From contig NC_081410.1 in the NCBI RefSeq assembly GCF_030272615.1, positions 285,945,957-286,009,956 on the forward strand: a stretch of DNA of 64,000 nt, written 5' to 3'. This document shows positions 1 through 12,700 of the stretch, one piece after another. The position numbers were made by a program, and so were the translations under genes. The DNA comes from Cryptomeria japonica (Eukaryota; Streptophyta; Pinopsida; Cupressales; Cupressaceae). The first letter of the stretch is position 1; every line of letters begins with the position of its first letter. Below the pieces are notes generated by a model that worked only from the letters and a program-made list of their open reading frames with translations, was not told the DNA's origin and ran no database searches.

Positions 1-80
1 TCCACACACCAATTTCGACACTTCAAAATCAAAGATTTTGAGGCATAAGCTCCAAAATAAGGTTCCTAGAGCACGATCTG

Positions 81-148
81 CATCAAAATCAAATTTTGAT
101 GCTACCAGCTCCATAATTTCTAAAATAGGGTTGTAAGAGCACAATGAG
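81..148. repeat. Internally deleted type-F monomer
   Basis: The monomer begins as type F (GCTACCAGCTCCATAAT), then jumps directly to the F tail (TTCTAAAATAGGG). About 80 bp between them is missing, leaving a 68-bp monomer. The following type-G monomer starts normally at 149. Confidence 0.7.
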
Positions 149-740
149 CATCAAAATTGAATTTTGATGGTACTAGCTTTATAATCGGGGTTTGCATCTT
201 CAAACCTTGTTGTGCCTCAAAACACTGATTTTGATGCTCTGAAACCGAAGCTTTCAAGGCACAAGCTTCAAAATGAGGTTTTAAGAGCACGATGTGCACC
301 AAAATCAAATTTTGATGCTATTGACTCTAGAATCGAGACTTGCATCTTGAAACCTTGTTCTACCTGCCAACATTGATTTTGATGCTGCAAAACTGGCGCT
401 TTCATGGCACAAGCTCCGAAATGAGCTTCTAAGAGAATGATGTGCATCAAAATGGAATTGTGATGCTACAGGCTCTGGAATAGGGACTTACTTTTTGAAA
501 CCTTGTTGTGCCTCAAAACATTGATTTTGATGTTCCAAAATAAGGGCTTTCAAGGCACAAGCTCTAAAATAAGGTTCTAAGAGAACGATGTACATCAAAA
601 TTGTGTTTTCATGCTACCGACTCTAGAATTGGGACTTGTGTCTTGAAACCTTTTTGTGCCTCCAAACACTAATTTTGATGCTCAAAAAATGTGGCTTTTA
701 AGGCACAACCTCTGAAATGAGGTTCTAATGACACCGTGTT

Positions 741-888
741 TGTCAAAATTATGTTTTGACGCTATCACCTTGAGAATCGGGACTTGTGTCTTGAAACCTT
801 TTTGTGCCTCCAAACACTAATTTTGATGCTCCAAAAATGAGGCTTTTAAGGCACAACCTCCGAAATGAGGTTCTAAGAACACCATGTT
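741..888. repeat. D/C hybrid monomer, full length
   Basis: The left half is type D (CTATCACCTTGAGAATCGGG). The right half is type C (CCTCCAAACACTAATTTTGA, then GAGGCTTTTAAGGCACAACC and the AACACCATG ending). It lies between a type-C monomer and a normal type-D monomer that starts at 889. Its length is exactly one monomer (148 bp), so this looks like an in-register crossover between neighbouring monomers. Confidence 0.7.
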
Positions 889-3800
889 TGTCAAAATTGT
901 GTTTTGATGCTATCACCTTGAGAATCACGACTTGTGTCTTGAAACCTTGTTGTTCCTTTAAAAATTGATTTTGATGTTTTGAAACTGGAGCTTTCGAGCC
1001 ACATGCTCCAAAATGAGGTTCTAAGAGCATGAAGTGCATCAAAATGACGTTTTGACACTACAGGCTCCGGAATAGAGACTTGCGCCTTGGAAGCTTGGTT
1101 TGCCTCCAAACACCAATTTGGATGCTTCAGAATCGAATATTTTGAGGCATAAGCTCCAAAACAAGGTTCTAAGAGCATGATATGCATCAAAATCAAATTC
1201 TGATGCTACCGGCTCCAGAATCAAGACTTGCATCTTGAAAGCTTGTTGTTCCTCTAAACATCGATTTTGATACTCCAAAACTGGGGCTTTTGAGGCAGAA
1301 TGTCTAAAAGAGAATTCTAAGAGCACAATATACATGAATTTTGATGCTACTAGCTCTCGAATAGGGGATTTTATGTTGAAACCTTATTGTGCCTCGAAAC
1401 ACTAATTTTGATGCTCCACAAACAGTGATTTTGAGGCACAAGTTTCAAAATTATGTTTTGATGGTATCAGCTTGAGAATCAGGGCTTGTGTCTTGAAACC
1501 TTGTTGTGCCTTTAAAAATTGATTTTTATGTTTTGAAACTGAAGCTTTCGAGCCACAGGCTTCGAAATGAGATTCTAAGAGCACGATGTGCATCAAAATT
1601 ATGTTTTAACACTACAGGCTCCAGAATAGGGACTTGCATCTTGGAAGCTTGTTGTGCCTCCAAACATGCTGTGAAGCCGAATATTTTGAGGCATAAGCTC
1701 CAAAAAAAGGTTCTAAGAGAATGATGTGTGTCAAATTCAAACTTTTATGCTAGTGGCTCCAGAATCAGGACTTGCATCTTCAAACCTTGTTGTGCCTCCA
1801 AACATCGATTTGATGCTCTGAAACCAGAGCTTTTGAGGCTTAAGCTTCGAAATGAGGTTCTAAGAGCATGATGTGCGCTAAAATCAAATTTTGATGCTAT
1901 TGACTCTAGAATCCAGACTTGCATCTTGAAACCTTGTTATGCCTCCAAACATTGATTTTGATGCTCCAAAACTAGGTCTTTCAAGCCACAAGCTCTAAAA
2001 TGAGGTTCTAAGAGCACAATGTACATCAAAATTGTTTTTTGACGTTACTGACTCTGGAATTGGGACTTGTGTCTTGAAACCTCTTTGTGCCTCCAAACAC
2101 TATTTTTTATGCTCCAAAAATGAGGCTTTTGAGGCACAACCTCTGAAATGAGGTTCTAAGAACACCATGTTTGTCAAAATCATGTTTTTGATGCTATCAA
2201 CTTGAAAATAGAGACTTGTGACTTGAAACCTTGTTGTGCCTTTAAACATTGATTTTGATGTTTTGAAACTAGAGCTTTTGAGCCACACACTCCGAAACAA
2301 GGTTCTAAGAGCACGATGTGCATCAATATCATGTTTTGACACTACAGGCTCCGAAATAGGGACTTGCATGTTGAATTCTTGTTGTGCCTCCAAACATTGA
2401 TTTTGATGCTCTAAAACTAGGGCTTTTGAGGCACAATTTCTAAAATAGGGTTCTAAGAGCGCAATGTGCATCAAAATTAAATTTTGATGCTATTGGCTTT
2501 AGAATCAGGGCTTGCATCTTGAAACTTTGTTGTGCCTCAAAACATTGATTTTGATGCTTTGAAACTGGGGCTTTCGAGGCACAAGCTTCGAAATGAGGTT
2601 CTAAGAGCACGATGTGCACCAAAATCAGATTTTGTTTCTATTGACTCTAAAATTGAGACTTGCATCTTTAAACCTTGTTGTGCCTCCAAACATTTATTTT
2701 GATGCTCCAAATTTGGGTCTTTCGAGGTACAAGCACCAAAATGAGCTTCTCAGATAATGATATGCGTCAAAATGAAATTCTGATGCTACAAGCTCCGGAA
2801 TAGGGACTTGCTTCTTGAAACCTTGTTGTGCCTCAAAACATTGATTTTGATGTTCCAAAATCAGGGCTTTCAAGACACAAGCTCTGAAATGATGTTCTAA
2901 GAGCACGATGTACATCAAAATTGCATTTTGACACTACTGACTCTAGATTGGGACTCATGTTTTGAAACCTTGTTGTGCCTCCAAACACTAATTTTTATGC
3001 TCCAAAAATGAACCTTTTGAGGAATGACCTCCTAAATGAGGTTCTAAGAACACCATGTTTGTCAAAATCGTGTTTTGACACTATCAGCTTGAGAATTGGG
3101 ACTTGTGTCTTGAAACCTTGTTGTGCCTTTAAACATTGAGTTGGGTGTTTTGAAACTGGTTCTTTCAAGCCACATGCTCCATAACGAGTTTCTAAGAGCA
3201 CGATGTGCATCAAAATCACGTTTTGACACTACAGGCTCTGGAATAGGGACTTGTGTCTCGAAAGCTTGTTGTGCCTCCAAACACCAATTTTGATGCTTCT
3301 AAACTGAAGATTTTTAGGCATAAGCTCCAAAACAAGGTTCAAAGAGCATGATGTGAGTCAAAATCAAATTTTGGTGCTACCGGCTTTAGAATCAAGACTT
3401 GCATCTTGAATCATTGTTGTGCCTCCAAACATCGATTTTGATGCTCCAAAACTAGGGCTTTTTAGGCACAATTTCTAAAACAGGGTTCTAAGAGCGCAAT
3501 GTGCATCAAAATTGAATTTTGATGCTATTGGCTCTAGAATCAGGGCTTGCCTCTTGAAACTTGGTTGTGCCTCAAAACACTAATTTTGATGCTCCTAAAT
3601 CATTGCTTTCAAGGCACAAGCTCCAAAATGAGGTTCTAAGAGCACGATGTACATTAAAATTCCATTTTGACACTACCAACTCTGGAATTGGGACTCATGT
3701 CTTGAAACCTTGTTGTGCCTCCAAACACTAATTTTTATGCTCCAAAACCAAGGCTTTAGAGGCACGACCTCCGAAATGAGGTTCTAAGAACACCACCTTT

Positions 3801-6654
3801 GTCAAAATCATGTTTTGACGCTATCAACTTGAGAATCAGGACTTGTGTCTCGAAACGTTGTTTTGCCTTTAAACATTGATTTTGATGTTTTAAAACTGGA
3901 ACTTTCGAGCCACATGCTTCAAAATGAGGTTCTAAGAGCATGATGTGCATCAAAATCATGTTTTGACACTGTAGGCTCTGGAATAGGGACTTGCATCTTG
4001 TAAGCATGTTGTGCCTCCAAACACCAATTTCAATGCTTTGAAACCAAATATTTTGAGGCATAAGCTCCAAAACAACGTTCTAAGAGCATGATGTGCATCA
4101 ACATCAAATTTTGATGCTACCGACTCCAGAATCAAGACTTGCATCTTGAATCCTTGTTGTGCCTCCAAACATCGATTTTGATGCTCCAAAATTGGGGCTT
4201 TTGAGGCACAATTTCTAAAATAGGGTTCTAAGAGCACAATGTGCATCAAAATTGAATTTTGATGCTACTGTCTCTAGATTAGGGGCTTGCATGTTGAAAC
4301 CTTGTTGTGCCTCAAAACACTGATTATGATGCTCTAAAATTGGGGCTTTCGAAGCACAAGCTTCAAAATGAGGTTCTAAGAGCATGATGTGCACAAAAGT
4401 CAGATTTCTATTGACTCTGGAATTGGGACTTGCATCTTGAAACCTTGTTGTGCCTCCAAACATTGATTTTGATGCTCCAAAACTGGGTCTTTCAAGGCAC
4501 AAGCTCCGAAATGAAAGAGAATGATGTGAGTCAAAATTGAATGATGATGCTACAGGCTCCGAAATAGGGACTTGCTTCATGAAACCTTGTTGTGCCTCAA
4601 AACATTAATTTTGATGTACCAAAATCAACACTTTCAAGGCACAAGCTTTGAAATGAGGTTCTAAGAGCACGATGTACATCAAAATTTCATTTCAACTCTA
4701 CCGACTCTGGAATTGGGACTCATGTCTTGAAACCTTGTTGCGCCTCCAAACACTAATTTTTATGCTCCAAAAATGAGGCTTTTGAGACACAACCTCCAAA
4801 ATGAGGTTCTAAGAACACCATGTTTGTCAAAATCATGTTTTGACACTATCAGCTTGAGTATTAGGACTTGTGTCTTGAAACCTTGTTGTGCCTTTAAACA
4901 TTGATTTTGATATTTTGAAATTGGAGCTTACGACCACACGCTCTGAAACGAGGTTCTAAGAGCACAATGTGCATCAAAATCATGTTTTGACTCTACATTC
5001 TCCGGAATAGGGACTTGTGTCTTGAAGGGTTGTTGTGCATCCAAATACCAATTTTGATGCTTCGAAACCAAATATTTTGAGGCATAAGCTGCAAAACAAG
5101 GTTCTAAGAGCAGGATGTATGTCAAAATTAATTTTTGATGCTACCGGCTCAAGAATCAGAACTTGCATCTTGAAACCTTGTTGTGCCTCCAAACATCAAT
5201 TTTAATGCTCCAAAACTGGGGCTTTTGAGGCACAATTTCTAAAACAAGGTTCTACGAGCACAATGTGCATCAAAATTGAATTTTGATGGTACTGGTTCCA
5301 GAATTGGGGCTTCCATCTTGAAACCTTGTTGTGCCTCAAAACACTCATTTTGATGCTCCGAAATTGGGAATTTTGAGGCACAAGCTTTGAAATGAGGTTG
5401 TAATAGCACGATGTGTGCCAAATTCAGATTTTGATGCTATTGACTCTAGAATCGGGACTTGCATCTTGAAACCTTGTTGTGCCTCCATACATTGATTTTG
5501 ATGCCCAAAAACTGGGTCTTTCGAACCACAAGCTCTGAAATGAGCTTCTAAGAGAATGATGTGTGTTAAAATAGAATTTTGACGCTACAGGCTTCAGAAT
5601 AGGGACTTGCTTCTTGAAACCTTGTTGTGCCTCAAAACATTGATTTTGATGTTCCAAAATCAAGGCTTTCAAGGCATAAGCTCTAAAATGAGGTTCTGAG
5701 AGCACGATGTACATCAAAATTGCATTTTGACGCTACCAGCTCTAAAATTGGGACTTGTGTCTTAAAACCTTGTTGTGCCTCTAAACACTAATTTTTATGC
5801 TCCAAACATGAGGCTTTTGAGGCACGACCTCCGAAATGAGGTTCTAAGAACACCATGTTTTTCAAAATCTTGTTTTGATGCCATCAGATTGAGAATCGAG
5901 ACTTGTATCTTGAAACCTTGTTGTGACTTTAAACATTGATTTTGATGTTTGAAACTGGAGCTCTCGAGCCACACGCTCCAAAATGAGGTTCTATGAGCAT
6001 GATGTGCATCAAAATCACATTTTGACACTATAGGCTCCGAAATAGGGATTTGTGTCTTGAAAGCTTGTTGTGCCTCCAAACACCAATTTTGATGCATCAA
6101 AATTGAAGATTTTGAGGGATAAGCTCCAACACAAGGTTCGAAGAGCACGATGTGTGTCAAAATCAAATTTTGATGCTACCAGCTCCATAATCAGGACTTG
6201 CATCTTGAAACCTTTTTGTGATGCCAAACATTGATTTTGATGCTCAAAAACTGGGGTTTTTGAGGCACAATTTCTAAAACGGGGTTCTAAAAGCACAATG
6301 TGCATCAAAATTGAATTTTTATGCTACTTGCTCTAGAATTGGGGCTTGCATCTTGAAACCTTGTTGTGCCTCAAAAAACTGATTTTGATGCTCTGAAATG
6401 GGTGCTTTCGAGGCACAAGCTTTGAAATGTGGTTCTAAGAGCATGATGTACGCCAAAATCAGATTTTGATGCTATTGACTCTAGAAGGGACTTGCATCTT
6501 GAAACCTTGTTGTGCCTCCAAACATTGATTTTGATGCTTGAAAACTGGGTCTTTCGAGGCACAAGCTCTGTAGTGAGCTTCTAAGAGAATGATGTGCATC
6601 CAAATGGAATTTTGATACTACAGGCTCAGGAATAGGACTTGCTTCTTGAAACCT

Positions 6655-6780
6655 TGTTGAGCCTCAAAACATTGATTGTGCCTCCAAACACTAATTTTTA
6701 TGCTCCAAAAATGAGACTTTTGAGGCACTACCTTGTTGTGCCTTGTGTCTTGTGTCTTGAAACCTTGTTGTGCCTCTAAA
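6655..6780. repeat. Scrambled satellite junction
   Basis: A type-B monomer runs into a C-type middle (ATTGATTGTGCCTCCAAACA), proceeds to GAGACTTTTGAGGCACTACC, then passes through a stutter of CTTGTTGTGCCTTGTGTC and CTTGTGTCTTGAAACC before re-entering a second C-type monomer. It is a small local rearrangement inside the array, with repeated use of the conserved core. Confidence 0.65.
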
Positions 6781-9700
6781 CACTAATTTTTATGCTCCAA
6801 AAATGAGGCTTTTGAGGCACGACCTCTGAAATGAGGTTCTAAGAACACCATGTTTATCAAAATCGTGTTTTGACGCTAAAAGCTTGAGAATCGGGACTTG
6901 TGTCTTGAAACCTTGTTGTGCCTTTAAACATTGATTTTGGTGTTTTCAAACTGCATCTTCCAAGCCACACACTTTGAAATGAGGTTCTAAGAGCATGATG
7001 TGCATCAAAATCACGTTTTGCCACTAAGGCTCCGAAATAGGGACTTGCATCTTCAAAGCTTGTTGTGCCTCCCAACACCAATTTCTATGCTTTGAAACCA
7101 AATATATTGAGGCATAAGCTCCAAACACAAGGTTCATAGAGCACGATGTGCGTCAAAATCAAATTTCGATGCTACTAGCTCCAGAATCAGGACTTGCATC
7201 TTGAAACCTTGTTGTGGCTCCAAACATCGATTTTGATGCTCCAAAACTGGGGCTTTTGAGGCACAATTTCTAAAACAGGGTTCTAAGAGCACAATGTGCA
7301 TCAAAATTGAATTTTGATGCTATTGGATCTAGAATTCGGCCTTGCATCTTGAAACCTTATTGTGGCTCAAAACACTGATTTTGATGCTCCAAAATTGGGG
7401 CTTTCGAGGTGCAAGATTTGAAATGAGGTTCTAAGAGCACGATGTAGGCCAAAATCAAATTTTGACGCTATTGACTCTAGAATCCGAACTTGCATCTAGA
7501 AACCTTGGTGTGCCTCCAAACATTGATTTTGATGCTCCAAAACTCGGTCTTTCAATGCAAAAGATCCGAAATAAGGTTCTAAGAGAATGATGTGTGTCAA
7601 AATTGAATTTTTATGCTACAGGCTCTGGAATAGGAACTTGCTTCTTGAAACCTTATTGTGCCTCAAAACATTGATTTTGATGTTCCAAAATCAGTGCTTT
7701 CAAGGCACAAGCTCCGAAATGAGGTTCTAAGAGCACGATGTACATGAAAATTGCGTTTTGATGTTTTTGACTCTAGAATTGGGACTTGTGTCTTGAAACC
7801 TTGTTGTGCCTCCAAACACTAATTTTTATGCTCCAAAAATGAGGCTTTTGAAGCACAACCTCTGAAATGAGGTTCTAAGAACACAATGTTTGTCAAAACC
7901 ATGTTTTCATGCCATCAGCTTAAGAATCAAGACTTGTGTCATGAAACCTTGTTGTTCCTTTAAACATTGATTTTGATGTTTTGAAACTGGAGCTTTTGAG
8001 CCACACGCTCCAAAATGAGGTTATAAGAGCATGATGTGCATCGAAATAATGTTTTGACACTATAGGCTCTGGAATAGCGACTTGCATCTTAAAAGCTTGT
8101 TGTGCCTCCAAACACCAATTTTGATGCTTCGAAACTAAAGATTTTGAGGCATAAGCTCCAAAACAAGGTTCTAAGATCATGATGTGCTTCAAAATCAAAT
8201 TTTGACGTTACCGGCTACAAAATCAAGACTTGCATCTTGAAACATTGTTGTGCCTCCAAACATCAATTTTGATGCTCCAAAGACATGGCTTTTGAGGCCA
8301 AATTTCTAAAACAGGGTTGTAAGAGCACAATGTGCATCAAAATTGCTGCTACTCACTCTAGTATCGAGGCTTTCATCTTGAAACCTTGTTGTGCCTCAAA
8401 ACACTGATTTTGATGCTCCAAAATTGGGGATTTCGAGGCACAAGCTTCGAAATGAGGCTCTAAGAGCACGATGTGCGCCAAATTAGATTTTGACTCTATG
8501 GACTCTAGAATTAGGACTTGCATCTTGAAACCTTGTTGTGCCTCCAAACATTAATTTTAATGCTCCAAAACTGGGTCTTTCGAGGCACAAGCTCCGAAAT
8601 GAGCTTCTAAGAGAATGATGTGCATCAAAATGGAATTTTGATGCTACATGCTCCGGAATAGGGACTTGATTCTTGAAACCTTTTTGTGCCTCAAAACATT
8701 GATTTTGATGTTCCAAAATTAGGGCTTTCAAGGCACAAGCTCCAAAATGAGGTTCTAAGAGCACGGTGTACATCAAAATTGTGTTTTGACGCTACCGACT
8801 TTGGAATTGGGACTTGTGTCTTGAAACCTTGTTGTGCCTCCAAACACTAATTTTTATGCTCCAAAAATGAGGCTTTTGAGGCACGACATCCGAAATGAGG
8901 TTCTAAGAACACCATGTTTGTCAAAATAATGTTTTGATGCTATCAGCTTGACAATCAGAACTTGTGTCTTGAAACCTTGTTGTGCCTTTAAACATTGATT
9001 TTGATGTTTTGAAACTAGAGCTTTCAAGCCACACACTTTGAAACAAGGATCTAAGAGCACGATGTGCATCAAAATCACGTTTTGACAATACAAGCTCCAC
9101 AATAGGTACTTTCTTTTTGAAAGCTTGTTGTGCCTCCAGACACCAATTTTGATGCTTGGAAATCAAAGATTTTTAGGCATAAGCTCCAAAACAGGGTTCT
9201 AAGAGCACGATCTACGTGAAAATCAAATTTTGATGCTATCTTTTGCAGAATCAGGGCTTGCATCTTGAAACCTTGTTGTGCCTCCAAACATCGATTTTGA
9301 TGCTCCAAAACTAGGGCTTTTGAGGCACAATTTCTAAAATAGGGTTCTAGGAGCACAATGTGCATCAAAATTGAATTTTGATGCTACTGGCTCTAGAATT
9401 AGGACTTGCTTCTTGAAACCTTCTTGTGCATCAAAACATTGATTTTGATGTTCCAAAATTAGGGCTTTTAAGGTACAAGCTTTGAAATGAGGTTCTAAGA
9501 GAATGATGTACATCAAAATTGTGTTTTGACGCTACCAACTCTAGAATTGGGACTTGTGTCTTGAAACCTCTTTGTGCCTCGAAACATTAATTTTTGTGCT
9601 CCAAAACCGATGCTTTTGAGGCACGATGTCCGAAATTAGGTTCTAAGAACACCATGTTTGTCAAAATCATGTTTTGATGCCATCAACTTGACAATCATGA

Positions 9701-12700
9701 CTTGTGTTTCGAAACCTTGGTGTGCCTTCAAAAATTAATTTTGATGTTTTGAAACTGGAGCTTTTGAGCGACATGCTCTGAAACAAGGTTCTAAGAGCAC
9801 GCACGATTTGCATCAAAATCATGTTTCGACACTACTGGTTCTAGAATAGGGACTTGCATCTTTAAAGCTTGTTGTGCCTTCAAACACCAATTTTGATGCT
9901 TTGAAACTTAATAATTTGAGGCATAAGCTCCTAAAAAAGGTTCTCAGAGCACAATGTGCGTCAAAATCAAATTTTGACGCTTCCGGCTCCAAAATTAGGA
10001 CTTGCATCTTTAAACCTGGTTGTGCCTCCAAACATCAATTTTTTTGCTCCAAAACTGGGGCTTTTGATGCCCAATTTCTAAAACAACGTTCTAAGAGCAC
10101 AATGTGCATCAAAATTAAATTTTGATTCTACTAGCTCTAGAATCAAGGCTTGCACTTTAAAACATGTTGTGCCTCAAAACACTAATTTTGATGATGCAAA
10201 ACCAGCGCTTTCGAGGTACAAGCTTTGAAATGAGGTTCTAAGAGCACGATGTGTGGCAAAATCAAATTTTGATGCGATTGACTCTAGAATTGGGACTTGC
10301 ATCTTGAAACCTTGTTGTGCCTCCAAGCACTAGTTTTTATGCTCCAAAAATGACACTTTTGAGGAACGACATCCGAAATGAGGGTCTAAGAACACCATGT
10401 TTATCAAAATCATGTTTTGTCGCTTTCAGCTTGAGAATGGGGACATGCATCTTGAAACCTTATTGTGCCTGTAAACATTGATTTTGATGTTTTGAAATTG
10501 GAGCTTTCGAGCCACATGATCCCAAACAAGGTTCTGAGAGCACAATGTTCATCAAAATCACGTTTTGACACTACAGGCTCTGGAATATGCACTTGTGTCT
10601 TGAAACTTTGTTGTGCCTCCAAAAACTAATTTTTATGCTCCAAAAATGAGGCTTTTGAGGAACAACCTCCGAAATGAGGTTCTAAGAACACCATGTTTGT
10701 CAAAATCATGTTTTGACGTTATTAGCTTGAGAATCGAGACTTGTGTCATGAAACATTGTTGTACCTTTAAACATTGATTTCGATGTTTTAAAACTAGAGC
10801 TTTCAAGCCACACACTCCAAAACAAGGTTCTAAGACCACGATGTGCATCAAAATCATGTTTTGACACTACAGGCTCCAAAATAGGGTCTTGCATCTGGAA
10901 AGCTTGTTGTTCCTCCAAACACCAATTTTGATGATTCAAAACCAAAGATTTTGAGGCATAAGCTCCAAAACAAGTTTCTAAGAGCATGATGTGTGTCAAA
11001 ATCAAATTTTGACGCTATCGGCTCTAGAATCAAGACTTGCATTTTGAAACCTGGTTGTGCCTCCAAACATCAATTTTGTTGCTCCAAAATTGGACCTTTT
11101 GAGGCACAATTTCTAAAACAGGGTTCTTAGAGCACAATGTGCATCAATATTGAATTTTGATGCTACTCACTCTAGAATCAGGGTTTGCATCATGAAACCT
11201 TGTTGTGCCTCAAAACACTGATTTTGATGCTCCAAAATAGGGGCTTTCGAGGCACAAGCTTTGAAATGAGGTTTTAACAGCACGTTGTGCGCCAAAACTA
11301 GATTTTGATGCTATTGACACTAGAATCAGGACTTTCATCTTGAAACCTTGTTGTGCCTCCAAACATTGATTTTGATGCTCCAAAATGAGCTTCTAAGAGA
11401 ATGATGTGCATCAAAATTGAATTTTGACACTACAGGCCCTAGAATAGGGACTTGCTTTTTGATACCTTGTTGTGCCTCAAAACATTGATTTTGATATTCC
11501 AAAATCAGGGCTTTCAAGGCACAAGCTCCTAAATGAGGTTCTAAAAGCATGATGTACATCAAAATTGTGTTTTCACACTACGGATTCTAGAATTGGGACT
11601 TGTGTCTTGAAACCATGTTGTGCCTCCAAACACTAATTTTTATGCTCAAAAAATGAGGGTTTTGAGGAACAACCTTCGAAATGAGGTTCTAAGAACACCA
11701 TGTTTGTCAAAATCTATTTTGACGCTATCAGCTTGAGAATCAGGACTTGTGTCATGAAACCTTGTTGTGCCTTTAAACATTGATTTTGATGTTTTGAAAC
11801 TGGAGCTTTCGAGCCACACATTCTGAAATGAGGTTCTAAGAGCATGATGTGCATCAAAATCATGTTTTGACACTACAGGCTCTGAAATAGGAACTTGCAT
11901 CTTGAAAGCTTGTTGTGCCTCCAAACAGCAATTTTGGTGCTTCAAAACCAAAGATTTTGAAGCCTAAGCTCCAAATCAAGGTTCTAAGAGCACGATGTGC
12001 ATCAAAATCAAATCGGGGCTACTAGCTCTAGAATCGGGGCTTTCATCTTGAAACCCTGTTTTGCCTCAAAACACTGATTTTGATGCTCTGAAATGGGGGC
12101 TTTCGAGGCACAAGCTTTGAAATGAGGTTCTAAGAGCACGATGTGGGCCCAAAATCAGATTTTGATGCTATTGACTCTAGAATTGGGACTTGCATCTTGA
12201 AAACTTGTTGTGCCACCAAACATTGATTTTGATGCTCCAAAACTAGGTCTTTCAAGGCATAAGCTCCTTAATGAGCTTCTAAGAGAATGATGTGCATCAA
12301 ATTGTAATTTTGATGCTATAGGGTCTGGAATAGGGACTTGCTTCTTGAAACCTTGTTCTGCGTCAGAAGATTGATTTTGATGTTCCAGAATCAGGGCTTT
12401 TAAGGCACAAGCTCCGAAATGAGGTTCTAAGAGCACGATGTATATCAAAATTGTGTTTTGCCACTACTGACTCTTGAATTGGGACTTGTGTCTTGAAAGC
12501 TTGTTGTGCCTCCAAACACTAATGTTTATGCTCCAAAAATGAGGCTTTTGAGGCATGTCCTCTGAAATGAGGTTCTAAGAACACCATGTTTGTCAAAATC
12601 ATGCTTTGACGCTATCAGCTTGAGAATCGGGACTTGTGTCTTGAAACCCTGTTGTGCCTTTAAACATTGATTTTAATGTTTTGAAACTGGAGCTTTCAGA

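Noticed and set aside
6000-6300. A CENP-B-box-like motif in the monomer
   Set aside because: No stretch matches the mammalian consensus at its essential bases, and plants are not known to use that box.
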